Below, in pieces: positions 21,463 to 29,099 of a stretch of DNA of 29,099 nt. Numbering within the stretch: position 1 is the stretch's first letter; every line of letters begins with the position of its first letter. Source of the stretch: CAKOSP01 sp964370545 (lineage in GTDB: Bacteria > Bacillota_I > Bacilli_A > RF39 > UBA660); assembly GCA_964370545.1 (NCBI GenBank), contig CAYJJQ010000013.1, forward strand, positions 1-29,099. Direction: 5' to 3'. The notes beneath the pieces are model-generated. The model made no database searches. It saw only the letters and a program-made list of their open reading frames with translations, and was not told the DNA's origin. The position numbers and the translations under genes were made by a program.

Positions 21463-21471
21463 TGATATACT
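21463..21471 (+). promoter_or_regulatory. Extended -10 promoter of hpf
   Basis: TGATATACT, extended -10 without a clear -35, 20 bases before the start codon. Confidence 0.5.
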
Positions 21472-21491
21472 GATAGTAGGAAGGTGATTAT

Positions 21492-22010
21492 ATGAAAATT
21501 CAGACTCATGGTGACAAACTAGTAGTTACTAAGGCTATTAAAGAATACTTAGAAGAAAAGGTGGCAAGGTTAAATAAATATCTTGTTAATAGTGATGATA
21601 TTAAAGCTGTAGTGCATATTAGAATTAAGAATAATATGCAATGTATAGAGGTAACTATTCCTACTGATAACTTTACTCTTAGAGCAGAAGAAAAGCATAA
21701 TGATTTATATGCTTCAATTGATTTAGTAATTGATAAACTTGAAAGACAAATAGTTAAGAATAAAACTAAATTACAATCTAAATATAAAAGTGTTCCTGAA
21801 TTTGAAACTGAATTAGAAGTAGAAGAAGAGGAAACAGTTATAGTTAAAAGAAAAGATTTAAGCATTAAACCAATGGATGAAGAGGAAGCTATATTGCAAA
21901 TGCAGTTAGTTAATCATGATTTCTTTGTGTTTAAAAACATCGATGAAGAATGTGTATCAGTGCTTTATAAAAGAGGCGATGATAAACTAGGAATAATAAA
22001 CGTGAAATAG
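21492..22010 (+). CDS. hpf: Ribosome hibernation promoting factor, long form
   Basis: A 172-residue protein. The N-terminal RaiA/HPF domain (1-100, starting MKIQTHGDKL, with YASIDLVIDKLERQIVKNK) binds the 30S decoding region. An acidic linker rich in Glu (about 100-117) leads to the C-terminal dimerisation domain (about 118-172; KRKDLSIKPMDEEEAILQM, then HDFFVFKN). Long HPF makes 100S ribosome dimers in stationary phase. AGGAAGGTGAT precedes the ATG. It is followed by secA, as in B. subtilis (yvyD-secA-prfB), and by its own terminator. Confidence 0.95.
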   Translation: MKIQTHGDKLVVTKAIKEYLEEKVARLNKYLVNSDDIKAVVHIRIKNNMQCIEVTIPTDNFTLRAEEKHNDLYASIDLVIDKLERQIVKNKTKLQSKYKSVPEFETELEVEEEETVIVKRKDLSIKPMDEEEAILQMQLVNHDFFVFKNIDEECVSVLYKRGDDKLGIINVK

Positions 22011-22031
22011 AGCAATTGCTCTATTTTTTTA
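22005..22031 (+). terminator. Intrinsic terminator after hpf
   Basis: 9-bp stem AAATAGAGC / GCTCTATTT with AATT centre, then a T run. The hpf stop (22008-22010) is in the left arm. Confidence 0.9.
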
Positions 22032-22043
22032 TTATTAATTAAT

Positions 22044-22072
22044 TTACAAGCAATTGATAATCATGTTATAAT
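22044..22072 (+). promoter_or_regulatory. Promoter of secA
   Basis: Extended -10 TGTTATAAT (22064-22072) with a weak -35, TTACAA, 17 bases upstream. It overlaps an in-frame ATG at 22071, which is therefore not the start. Confidence 0.65.
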
Positions 22073-22091
22073 GAACTTTAAGGAGAACAAC

Positions 22092-24581
22092 ATGAAATTA
22101 TTAAAAAAAATACTAGATTCTGAATACAAAGAATTAAATAGATTTGAAAAGTTAGCTAATCAAATTTTAGCATTAGAAGAAGAGATGCAAAAATTAAAAG
22201 ATTCTGATTTTCAAAAGAAAACAGAGGAATTTAAAGAAAGATTATCTAATGGAGAGCTATTAGATAATATTTTAATAGAAGCTTTTGCCTTATGTCGTGA
22301 AGCAGCATTTAGAGCAATTAAAGAAAAACCATATAAAGTGCAAGTAATTGGTGGACTTGCTATTCACTTTGGAAACATCGCAGAAATGAAAACCGGTGAA
22401 GGTAAAACATTAACAACTACTATGCCTGCATATGTTAATGCACTTACTGGAAAAGGCGTTCATGTTGTTACAACAAATGAATACTTATCAATGAGAAATG
22501 CAGAGTGGATGAAACCAATATATGATTTACTTGGAATTACGGTGGGTGTAAATCTAAGGGATTTAACGGCTAAAGAAAAACAAGAAGCATATAATTGTGA
22601 TATTACATATTCAACTAATAATGAAATTGGTTTTGACTATTTAAGAGATAATATGGTAGTGAAAGCTGAAGCAAGAACGCAAAGACCACTGAACTTTTGT
22701 ATTATAGATGAAGTGGATTCAATACTTATAGATGAAGCAAGAACTCCATTAATTATTAGTGGTGGTAGAATAAATGTAAATAATTTATATGTAGATGCTG
22801 ATAGAGTTAGTAAATCACTTAAAGAAGATATTGATTATACGATAGATGTAAAAACTAAAAGTGTATCTTTAACTGAAGACGGAAGTAAAAAAGTAGAAAA
22901 AATAACTAATATAAAAAATTTATATGATTTAGATAATACTGCTTTTGTACATAGACTTAATAATGCTCTTAAAGCAAATTATGGATTTACTAAAGATGTT
23001 GATTATGTAATTGAAGATAATTCAGTAATAATTGTAGATCAGTTTACTGGTAGATTAATGCATGGAAGACAATTTTCTGAAGGATTACACCAAGCAATAG
23101 AAGCTAAAGAGGGAGTATCTATAAACTCAGAATCAAAAACAATGGCTACCATAACATTTCAAAATTTATTTAGAATGTATAATAAATTATCAGGTATGAC
23201 TGGAACTGCTAAAACAGAGGAAGAAGAGTTTAGAAATATATATAATATGTATGTTATTACAATACCTACAAATAAACCTGTTATAAGAGATGATATGACT
23301 GATTTAATATATAGTAATATGAATGGTAAAGTAAATGCTATTATTAAATTTATTAAAGAAATACATGAAAAAGGACAACCAATACTAATTGGTACTATAT
23401 CAGTTGAATCTAATGAATATTTATCTAAAGCTTTAACTAAAGCAGGCTTAAAGCATGAAGTATTAAATGCTAAAAATCATGAACGTGAAGCAGATATAAT
23501 TGCTAAGGCTGGTGAAAAAGGGTCGATAACGCTTGCTACTAATATGGCAGGACGTGGTACAGATATTAAATTAGGAAAAGGAATAAGAGAGCTTGGAGGT
23601 TTATGTGTAATAGGTACTGAAAGACATGAATCAAGAAGAATAGATAATCAGCTTAGAGGTAGAGCGGGAAGACAAGGGGACCCAGGAATGAGTCAATTCT
23701 TTGTATCTTTTGACGATGATCTACTTAGAAGATTTGGTTCTGATAGAATAAAAGGTATGATTGAAACAATGGGTCTTAACAAAGATCAAGCTATTAGAAG
23801 TAAAATGATTACTAGAAGTATAGAAAGTTCACAGAAAAAAGTAGAAGGAAATAACTACGATATTAGAAAAAGCTTATTAGACTTTGATAATGTATTAAAT
23901 GAACAAAGAGAAATAATATATGATAAAAGAAATGAAATATTAGATAATGAATCTATTAGTGATACAATTTATGAAACATTTAAAGAAACAATAGATACAC
24001 TGTGTAATAATCATATTGAACCTGAAGGTTATTTAACAGAAAATGATAAAAATGAAATAATAGAATTTTGTAATACCAATTTCTTAGGAGATAAACCTCT
24101 TAAGTATAAAGATATTGAAAAAATAAAGGATAATGAAACTTCTGAGTACATTTATGAATACATTCATAAAATATATGATAATAAACATAAAGATACACCA
24201 TATAAAGATGATTTTGAAAAAGCAATATCGCTAAGAGTATTAGACACTAACTGGGTTAATCATATGAGTTCTATGGAGCATTTAAAAGAGGGTATTGGAT
24301 TAAGAGGTTATGCCCAAGTAAATCCGGTGCAAGCATATACTATGGAAGGTTTTGAATTATTTGATAACTTCTTAGACAAATCAAATAAAGAAATCATGAC
24401 ATTTTTATTAAAAGCTGAAGTAAGACAAAATATTGAAAGAAAACAAACATTAAAAGGAACAGAATCTTCTGGTAAAGAAGAGGTTAAAAGCGCTCCGAAA
24501 AGAAATTCAGTTAAAATAGGTAGAAATGAACCATGCACATGTGGTAGTGGTAAAAAGTATAAAAATTGTTGTGGAAAGTAA
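22092..24581 (+). CDS. secA: Preprotein translocase ATPase SecA
   Basis: An 829-residue motor of the Sec export pathway. Walker A is MKTGEGKT (100-107), and the DEAD-like box lies in IIDEVDSILIDEARTPLIISG. Motifs of the second ATPase fold include NMAGRGTDI and QLRGRAGRQGDPG. The preprotein cross-linking, scaffold and wing domains follow. The C-terminus is a zinc finger, C815-T-C817 and C826-C827, after GRNEP, normally used to bind SecB or ribosomes. AAGGAG at 22080-22085 sets the start at ATG 22092. Full length. It ends in a strong terminator and the kinase-like gene follows before prfB. Confidence 0.97.
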   Translation: MKLLKKILDSEYKELNRFEKLANQILALEEEMQKLKDSDFQKKTEEFKERLSNGELLDNILIEAFALCREAAFRAIKEKPYKVQVIGGLAIHFGNIAEMKTGEGKTLTTTMPAYVNALTGKGVHVVTTNEYLSMRNAEWMKPIYDLLGITVGVNLRDLTAKEKQEAYNCDITYSTNNEIGFDYLRDNMVVKAEARTQRPLNFCIIDEVDSILIDEARTPLIISGGRINVNNLYVDADRVSKSLKEDIDYTIDVKTKSVSLTEDGSKKVEKITNIKNLYDLDNTAFVHRLNNALKANYGFTKDVDYVIEDNSVIIVDQFTGRLMHGRQFSEGLHQAIEAKEGVSINSESKTMATITFQNLFRMYNKLSGMTGTAKTEEEEFRNIYNMYVITIPTNKPVIRDDMTDLIYSNMNGKVNAIIKFIKEIHEKGQPILIGTISVESNEYLSKALTKAGLKHEVLNAKNHEREADIIAKAGEKGSITLATNMAGRGTDIKLGKGIRELGGLCVIGTERHESRRIDNQLRGRAGRQGDPGMSQFFVSFDDDLLRRFGSDRIKGMIETMGLNKDQAIRSKMITRSIESSQKKVEGNNYDIRKSLLDFDNVLNEQREIIYDKRNEILDNESISDTIYETFKETIDTLCNNHIEPEGYLTENDKNEIIEFCNTNFLGDKPLKYKDIEKIKDNETSEYIYEYIHKIYDNKHKDTPYKDDFEKAISLRVLDTNWVNHMSSMEHLKEGIGLRGYAQVNPVQAYTMEGFELFDNFLDKSNKEIMTFLLKAEVRQNIERKQTLKGTESSGKEEVKSAPKRNSVKIGRNEPCTCGSGKKYKNCCGK

Positions 24582-24605
24582 AGACTAATATCTTTACTTT
24601 TTTTA
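24575..24605 (+). terminator. Intrinsic terminator after secA
   Basis: 10-bp stem AAAGTAAAGA / TCTTTACTTT, loop CTAATA, then T run. The secA stop (24579-24581) is inside the left arm. Confidence 0.9.
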
Positions 24606-24643
24606 TGAAAAATGGTATTATAGCCTTCAATTAGGGGGAAAAA

Positions 24644-25390
24644 ATGGAAAAAGAAGATCATTATGTATTGCCAGATTATTACAAAGCGTTTCCGCTTAAA
24701 GCTGGTGGATATAGTAGATGTTATTATATACCTTCAAGACAAATAGTATATAAAGAATTTAATCAAGGAAATTATCCTTATTTAAGAAATGTTAAAAGAT
24801 TACTTGGAATGCAAATCGAAGGCTTTGTATTTCCTAAAAAACTGGTAATAGTAAATAATAAAATAGTTGGGTATATAATGGATTATGTAAAAGGTGAAGA
24901 CTTAGATAGTTTACCAGAAAGTTATTCTTATAATAGCATTATTACTAATGTTGAGACTTTAGAAAAACAATTTCCTGAAATAATAAATTATTCAATTGGT
25001 TTAAAAGATATATATGCTTCAAATATAATGCTTGATGCAAACACTGGTAAGTTTGTTATAGTTGATACAGATAATTATACATTTACAACAACAAGCTCAT
25101 CAGCTAAATTATGTAATGTAGAGTTTTGTAATGCATTTAGTATGCTTTTAAACAATATAGAATCAGATTTTTTACCATTTGAATCAGATGGTATTAATAT
25201 AAAAACATTGCAAACAAGAGCGTTAGATAAAGGACAAATTAAGCCTAGTTTATATTTAAATATAATGAAAGAATATTATGAGCATTATAGTGGTATTGAT
25301 ATAGAAACGATAACAGATTATAATGATGCAATAGAACTTTCACAAATGCAAAAACAATTATATAAGCAAAGAAAAAGAACTAGAAAATAA
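24644..25390 (+). CDS. Protein-kinase-fold (APH/choline kinase-like) protein of unknown substrate
   Basis: A 248-residue soluble protein with the landmarks of the kinase fold: a glycine-rich loop LKAGGYSRCYYI (18-29), an invariant-type Lys37 in IVYKEF, a hinge-like GYIMDYVKGEDL (76-87), a catalytic-loop-like D122-I-Y-A-S-N127 and a metal-binding D141-T-D143. The order and spacing fit aminoglycoside phosphotransferase or protein kinase relatives, and all three catalytic positions are kept, so it may be active. The C-terminal 100 residues are helical and end in a basic KQRKRTRK tail. GGGGG lies before the ATG. It sits between secA and prfB, normally neighbours. Substrate unknown. Confidence 0.65.
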   Translation: MEKEDHYVLPDYYKAFPLKAGGYSRCYYIPSRQIVYKEFNQGNYPYLRNVKRLLGMQIEGFVFPKKLVIVNNKIVGYIMDYVKGEDLDSLPESYSYNSIITNVETLEKQFPEIINYSIGLKDIYASNIMLDANTGKFVIVDTDNYTFTTTSSSAKLCNVEFCNAFSMLLNNIESDFLPFESDGINIKTLQTRALDKGQIKPSLYLNIMKEYYEHYSGIDIETITDYNDAIELSQMQKQLYKQRKRTRK

Positions 25391-25427
25391 AAGTTATTCG
25401 TAGTAAAATAAATGTATGGTGATAAAT

Positions 25428-26460
25428 ATGAATATAGAAACATTAAAAGATAAAATTGATACAATTGGGAGGGTACTTTGAAGTTGCATCTAAAAAGAGC
25501 AAATTAAAAGAACTAAAGTTGTTAACAGAAAATCCTTCTTTTTGGGACGATACAGATAAAGCTAATCAAATTTATAAACAGATTAGTGATTTTCAAGGAA
25601 TAGTTGATCAATTTGATGAAATAAAAATTATGATTGAACTATTAGAAGTAGATTTTAATGAAGAAGAGTTTTTTAATTTAGAAAATAAGATAAATGAGTT
25701 AGAAATTAATGCTTTATTAAATGAAGAATATGATAGTAACGACTGTTACCTTGAGATACATCCTGGAGCAGGGGGAACAGAATCGTGTGATTGGGCATCT
25801 ATGTTACTTGATATGTACAAAGGATATTTTGATAAAAAAGGATTTAAATATGAAGAATTGTATTTGTCAAAAGGAGAAGAGGCAGGAATTAAAAGTGTTC
25901 TTGTTAAAGTAACTGGACTTTATGCATTTGGTTATTTGAAAAGAGAATCAGGAGTACATCGTTTAGTTAGAATATCACCTTTTGATTCTAATAAAAGAAG
26001 ACATACTTCATTTGCATCAGTTGCGATTACACCTGTATTAAATAATGAAATTAATATTGAAATAAAAGAAGAGGATTTAAAAATAGATGTCTATCATTCT
26101 TCAGGAGCAGGAGGGCAATCTGTTAATACTACTAATTCAGCGGTAAGAATAACTCACTTACCTACTAAAATAGTGGTGACATGTCAAAATGAAAGAAGTC
26201 AATTAAAAAATAAAGATGTAGCAATGAATATACTTAAAGGTAAGTTATATGAAATAGAGATGGAAAAAAATAAAGCCTTAGAAGATAGTTTAAAAGATAG
26301 TTCTAGTATTAATTTTGGGAGTCAAATAAGAAGTTATACTTTAGAACCTTATAAATTAGTAAAAGATCATAGAACTAATTATGAATCATTTGAACCATTT
26401 AAAATATTAGATGGTAATATAGAGGAATTATTAAATTATAATTTAAAGAATATGAGATAA
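25428..26460 (+). CDS. prfB: Peptide chain release factor 2, with programmed +1 frameshift
   Basis: The gene is in two frames. The first starts at ATG 25428 and runs 17 codons to an in-frame TGA at 25479-25481; the second continues from GAA 25480 to 26460. Slipping +1 at CTT-TGA, helped by the internal Shine-Dalgarno-like GGAGG three bases before CTT, gives a 343-residue RF2. The product shows SPF, the UGA/UAA-recognition tripeptide (RISPFDSNKRRH), and the GGQ motif in SSGAGGQS. RF2 terminates at UAA and UGA, and low RF2 increases slippage, giving autoregulation. A frame starting at ATG 25456 in the second frame would lack the true N-terminus. Confidence 0.96.
25467..25481 (+). promoter_or_regulatory. 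RF2 programmed frameshift site
   Basis: GGGAGGGTACTTTGA: Shine-Dalgarno-like GGAGG (25468-25472), 3-base spacer, slippery CTT (25476-25478) and TGA (25479-25481), with the same geometry as the E. coli site. The base after TGA is A, not the usual C. Confidence 0.95.
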
Positions 26461-26462
26461 AT

Positions 26463-27404
26463 ATGGAAAAAGTAAAAAGTTATTTAGAAAATTTAATTAC
26501 AAAACAAGACACTGTAGTAATGTCTTGTAGTGGAGGACCCGATTCAATGTGTCTTCTAGTTTTGTTATGTGAATTAAGAAAAATAACTAATTTTAATTTA
26601 ATATGTGCACACGTTAATCATAATGTAAGAAAAAAATCTAAAGAAGAAGAACTATATGTAAGAAGTTTTTGTGAAGAAAATAATATAGAATTCAAATTAT
26701 TAAGTATTAATGAATATAAAGATAATTTTCATAATGATGCTAGAGTTCAAAGATATAATTTTGTAGATAAACTAATGAAAGAATATAAAGCTACATATCT
26801 ACTCACTGCTCATCATGGAGATGATTTAATTGAAACAATATTGATGAGAATTACTAGAGGTAGTAATTTAAAAGGGTATATTGGATTTAAAAAAGAAAAT
26901 AATATAAAAGGATATAAAGTAATAAGACCTCTTATTTATACAGTTAAAAGTGATATTATTAAATATTGTAAGAATAATGGTATTAAATACTATGTTGATA
27001 AAACAAATAAGAGTAGTTTATATACTAGAAATAGATATAGAAAATACATATTACCATTATTAAAAAAAGAATATAATGATATTCATTTGAAGTATTTGAA
27101 ATTTAGTGAAAAATTAACGGAATATGATGAATTTGTAAAAGGATATATAAATAATAAGAAACTAATAAATGGTTCTAAAATAGATTTAAATAGCTTTAAT
27201 TTAGAAAATGATTTTATTAAAAGAAGAGTAATTGAAACATTAATAAATTCAGTGCAAGAAGATAATGAATTTTATGTAACTGATAATATTATAAATGAAA
27301 TTCTTAAACTAATAGGTAGTAAAAAAGGAAAAGCACAAATAAATTTACCCAATAACTTTATCGGATATAAAGAAAAGAAAGAATTTTATATCAAAAAACA
27401 ATAA
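26463..27404 (+). CDS. tilS: tRNA(Ile)-lysidine synthetase TilS
   Basis: A 313-residue N-type ATP pyrophosphatase. The PP-loop SGGPDS lies at about 22-27, followed by HVNHNVRKKS and LLTAHHGDDLIETILMRITRGS. TilS converts C34 to lysidine in the AUA-reading tRNA-Ile, an essential step. It is short for a Bacilli TilS (usually over 400 residues) and resembles the compact forms that lack the large C-terminal domain. It starts 2 bases after prfB with only a weak GAGAT ahead. ftsH follows directly; the hpt gene that lies between tilS and ftsH in B. subtilis is absent. Confidence 0.95.
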   Translation: MEKVKSYLENLITKQDTVVMSCSGGPDSMCLLVLLCELRKITNFNLICAHVNHNVRKKSKEEELYVRSFCEENNIEFKLLSINEYKDNFHNDARVQRYNFVDKLMKEYKATYLLTAHHGDDLIETILMRITRGSNLKGYIGFKKENNIKGYKVIRPLIYTVKSDIIKYCKNNGIKYYVDKTNKSSLYTRNRYRKYILPLLKKEYNDIHLKYLKFSEKLTEYDEFVKGYINNKKLINGSKIDLNSFNLENDFIKRRVIETLINSVQEDNEFYVTDNIINEILKLIGSKKGKAQINLPNNFIGYKEKKEFYIKKQ

Positions 27405-27409
27405 TTTTA

Positions 27410-27418
27410 TGATATAAT
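27410..27418 (+). promoter_or_regulatory. Extended -10 promoter of ftsH
   Basis: TGATATAAT six bases after the tilS stop, 26 bases before the ftsH start; no good -35. Confidence 0.6.
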
Positions 27419-27443
27419 ATAAAGTGCTAGAAAAGGAGACATA

Positions 27444-29099
27444 ATGAAAAGAAAAACAAATGCAAAAAATCAACTTCCATACATAATTTTAGTAGTAGTA
27501 GTGATTTCAATTTTATTACTAGTTAATTTTCAAAGTCATGGACCTGAAACTCTAACAACATTAGAGTTGATGAACCAAATAGAAAATAAAAATGTAACTG
27601 AAATTACTGTAACTCCAAGTGGAGAAGGAGGAGTATATAATGTAGCTGGTAAATTAGCTGGTTATGATGAAAACGATAGTTTTGAAGCAGTAGTATTAGA
27701 AGAAGGAAAAGTTACTATTGATACGTATGCTTTAGAAAATAATATTAAAAAGTACGATATTAAACCTGATTCAGGTGATTCAATATTTTTATACTTATTA
27801 ATAAACATATTACCATTAGTAATTATGATTGGAGCTTTATACTTTATATTTACTAAATTAGCAGGTTCTGGTAAGAACGGAACTGACTTTGGTAAAAGTA
27901 GAGCTAAACTTACTAATGATACTGATAAAAAGATGTTCAAAGATGTTGCTGGTTTAAAAGAAGAAAAAGAAGAAGTAGCTGAATTAATAGATTTTTTAAA
28001 GAGTCCTAAAAAGTTTCAAAAGCTTGGAGCTAGAATACCTAAAGGTGTTTTATTAGTAGGACCTCCAGGAACAGGTAAAACATTACTTGCTAAAGCAATT
28101 GCTGGTGAAGCTAATGTTCCATTTTATTATATTAGTGGTTCTGACTTTGTTGAATTATTTGTAGGTGTTGGTGCTTCAAGAGTTCGTGATATGTTTAAAG
28201 AAGCTAAGAAAAATGCTCCTTGTTTAATATTTATAGATGAAATAGATGCTGTAGGTAGACAAAGAGGAACTGGTCTTGGTGGTGGTCACGATGAAAGAGA
28301 ACAAACCCTAAATCAATTATTAACAGAAATGGATGGATTCGGAGCTAATGAGGGAATCATAATTATTGCAGCAACAAATAGACCAGATGTTTTAGATCCT
28401 GCCTTACTTCGTCCAGGAAGATTCGATAGACAAGTAACTGTATCGTTACCTGATGCTAAAGAAAGAGAAGCTATTCTTGGCGTTCATGCAGAAAATAAAA
28501 TATTAGACGAAAGTGTTAAATTAGATTTCTTAAGTCTTAGAACTCCAGGTTTTAGTGGAGCTGACTTAGAAAACTTATTAAATGAAGCTGCATTACTTGC
28601 CGTAAGAAGAAATAAAAAAGCTATTACAATGGATGAAATAGATGAAGCGACTGATAGAGTTTTATTAGGACCTGCAAAAACTACTAGACAAATAACTGAA
28701 AAAGAAAAAAAATTAGTGGCTTTACATGAAGCTGGACATGCAGTTATAGGTATTAAGTTAGAAGATGCAAATGATGTTCATAAAATAACTATTATACCAA
28801 GAGGTATGGCTGGTGGTTATACAATGATGCTTCCAAAAGAAGAAAAAATGGCAGTATTAACTAAAACAGAACTTCTTGCTCAAATTACTGGTTTACTTGG
28901 TGGTAGAGTATCAGAAGAAATGTTTTTAAATGAAATATCAACAGGTGCATCAGATGACTTTAAAAAAGCAACTAATATAGCTAGAAATATGGTTACTCAA
29001 TATGGTATGTCATCATTAGGACCTGTTCAATATGAACAAAAAAATGAAGGTGTATTCCTTGGTAGAGATTATACTAAATCAAGAAATATATCTGATCAA
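27444..29099 (+). CDS. ftsH: ATP-dependent zinc metalloprotease FtsH (3' end outside window)
   Basis: 552 codons are visible and the frame is open at the right edge. AAGGAG lies 6 bases before the ATG. Membrane segments are at about 12-27 and 112-136, flanking a small extracytoplasmic domain. The AAA+ module shows Walker A GPPGTGKT (206-213), Walker B LIFIDEIDA, and the second-region homology ATNRPDVLDPALLRPGRFDR. The zinc protease site HEAGH is at 428-432. FtsH degrades membrane and short-lived regulatory proteins; in B. subtilis it also affects sporulation. The C-terminal end of the protease domain is missing only because the window stops. Confidence 0.97.
   Translation, partial: MKRKTNAKNQLPYIILVVVVISILLLVNFQSHGPETLTTLELMNQIENKNVTEITVTPSGEGGVYNVAGKLAGYDENDSFEAVVLEEGKVTIDTYALENNIKKYDIKPDSGDSIFLYLLINILPLVIMIGALYFIFTKLAGSGKNGTDFGKSRAKLTNDTDKKMFKDVAGLKEEKEEVAELIDFLKSPKKFQKLGARIPKGVLLVGPPGTGKTLLAKAIAGEANVPFYYISGSDFVELFVGVGASRVRDMFKEAKKNAPCLIFIDEIDAVGRQRGTGLGGGHDEREQTLNQLLTEMDGFGANEGIIIIAATNRPDVLDPALLRPGRFDRQVTVSLPDAKEREAILGVHAENKILDESVKLDFLSLRTPGFSGADLENLLNEAALLAVRRNKKAITMDEIDEATDRVLLGPAKTTRQITEKEKKLVALHEAGHAVIGIKLEDANDVHKITIIPRGMAGGYTMMLPKEEKMAVLTKTELLAQITGLLGGRVSEEMFLNEISTGASDDFKKATNIARNMVTQYGMSSLGPVQYEQKNEGVFLGRDYTKSRNISDQ

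Noticed and set aside
25456..26460. prfB read as a simple gene from ATG 25456
   Set aside because: The canonical frameshift signal and a matching 17-codon N-terminal frame with its own start at 25428 show that the full protein needs a +1 shift.
27662..27940. 92-codon minus-strand frame over ftsH
   Set aside because: Antisense to the ftsH N-terminal region, which is clearly coding on the plus strand.
1..29099. UGA read as tryptophan (mycoplasma code)
   Set aside because: An intact prfB with its regulatory in-frame UGA and Trp encoded by TGG throughout argue for the standard bacterial code.
1..29099. CRISPR arrays, insertion sequences, prophage, tRNA or rRNA genes
   Set aside because: No regularly spaced repeats, transposase or integrase frames, or tRNA/rRNA-like sequences were seen on either strand.

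Overview
The window is a gene-dense, very AT-rich stretch from a bacterium of the Firmicutes (Bacillota), most likely class Bacilli. The evidence is a RpoE-type delta subunit, a Noc-type ParB next to rsmG, long-form HPF, endospore genes (spoIIR, spoIID, spoIIQ) and B. subtilis-like gene order. Compact genes, missing neighbours and extreme AT bias suggest a streamlined, host-associated lineage (an uncultured gut order such as RF39, or Erysipelotrichales relatives; this placement is inference). A prfB gene with its in-frame UGA shows that UGA is a stop codon, so this is not a code-4 mycoplasma.

Layout. Positions 1-7021 hold the classical oriC-flanking cluster yidC-jag-(unknown)-mnmE-mnmG-rsmG-(VUT transporter)-noc, so the left edge should lie close to oriC. 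A class A penicillin-binding protein follows on the minus strand (7030-8946). Positions 9028-17443 condense several separate B. subtilis neighbourhoods: a ywiB-like gene and rpoE, then prfA-prmC-spoIIR-mntP, murA, an SGNH-like protein, rpmE, rpiB, a DUF1146 protein, spoIID and spoIIQ. A diverged protein that may be an MreB/Mbl relic follows spoIIQ (17480-18061).

Positions 18141-20921 hold a complete agr-type peptide quorum-sensing system in an unusual arrangement. The LytTR regulator (agrA) and histidine kinase (agrC) are on the plus strand. A 33-residue AgrD-like peptide gene and the AgrB processing protease are on the minus strand, and the two halves meet tail to tail at one shared hairpin. 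The peptide has a textbook AgrD tail but no Cys or Ser where the ring-forming residue should be. The agrB upstream region carries direct repeats that may bind the LytTR regulator. This is the most interesting part of the window.

Positions 21206-29099 are housekeeping: cspA, hpf, secA, a kinase-fold protein, prfB with a programmed +1 frameshift, tilS, and ftsH running off the right edge.

General traits: all 33 complete genes end in TAA or TAG; many intrinsic terminators overlap the stop codon of the gene they end; several promoters are extended -10 elements of the form TGATATAAT; three gene pairs are coupled by the same 8-nt overlap. I saw no tRNA, rRNA, insertion sequence, CRISPR array or parS site. 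No stretch over 300 bases lacks a gene; the longest is the 284-base agrB-cspA divergent region.
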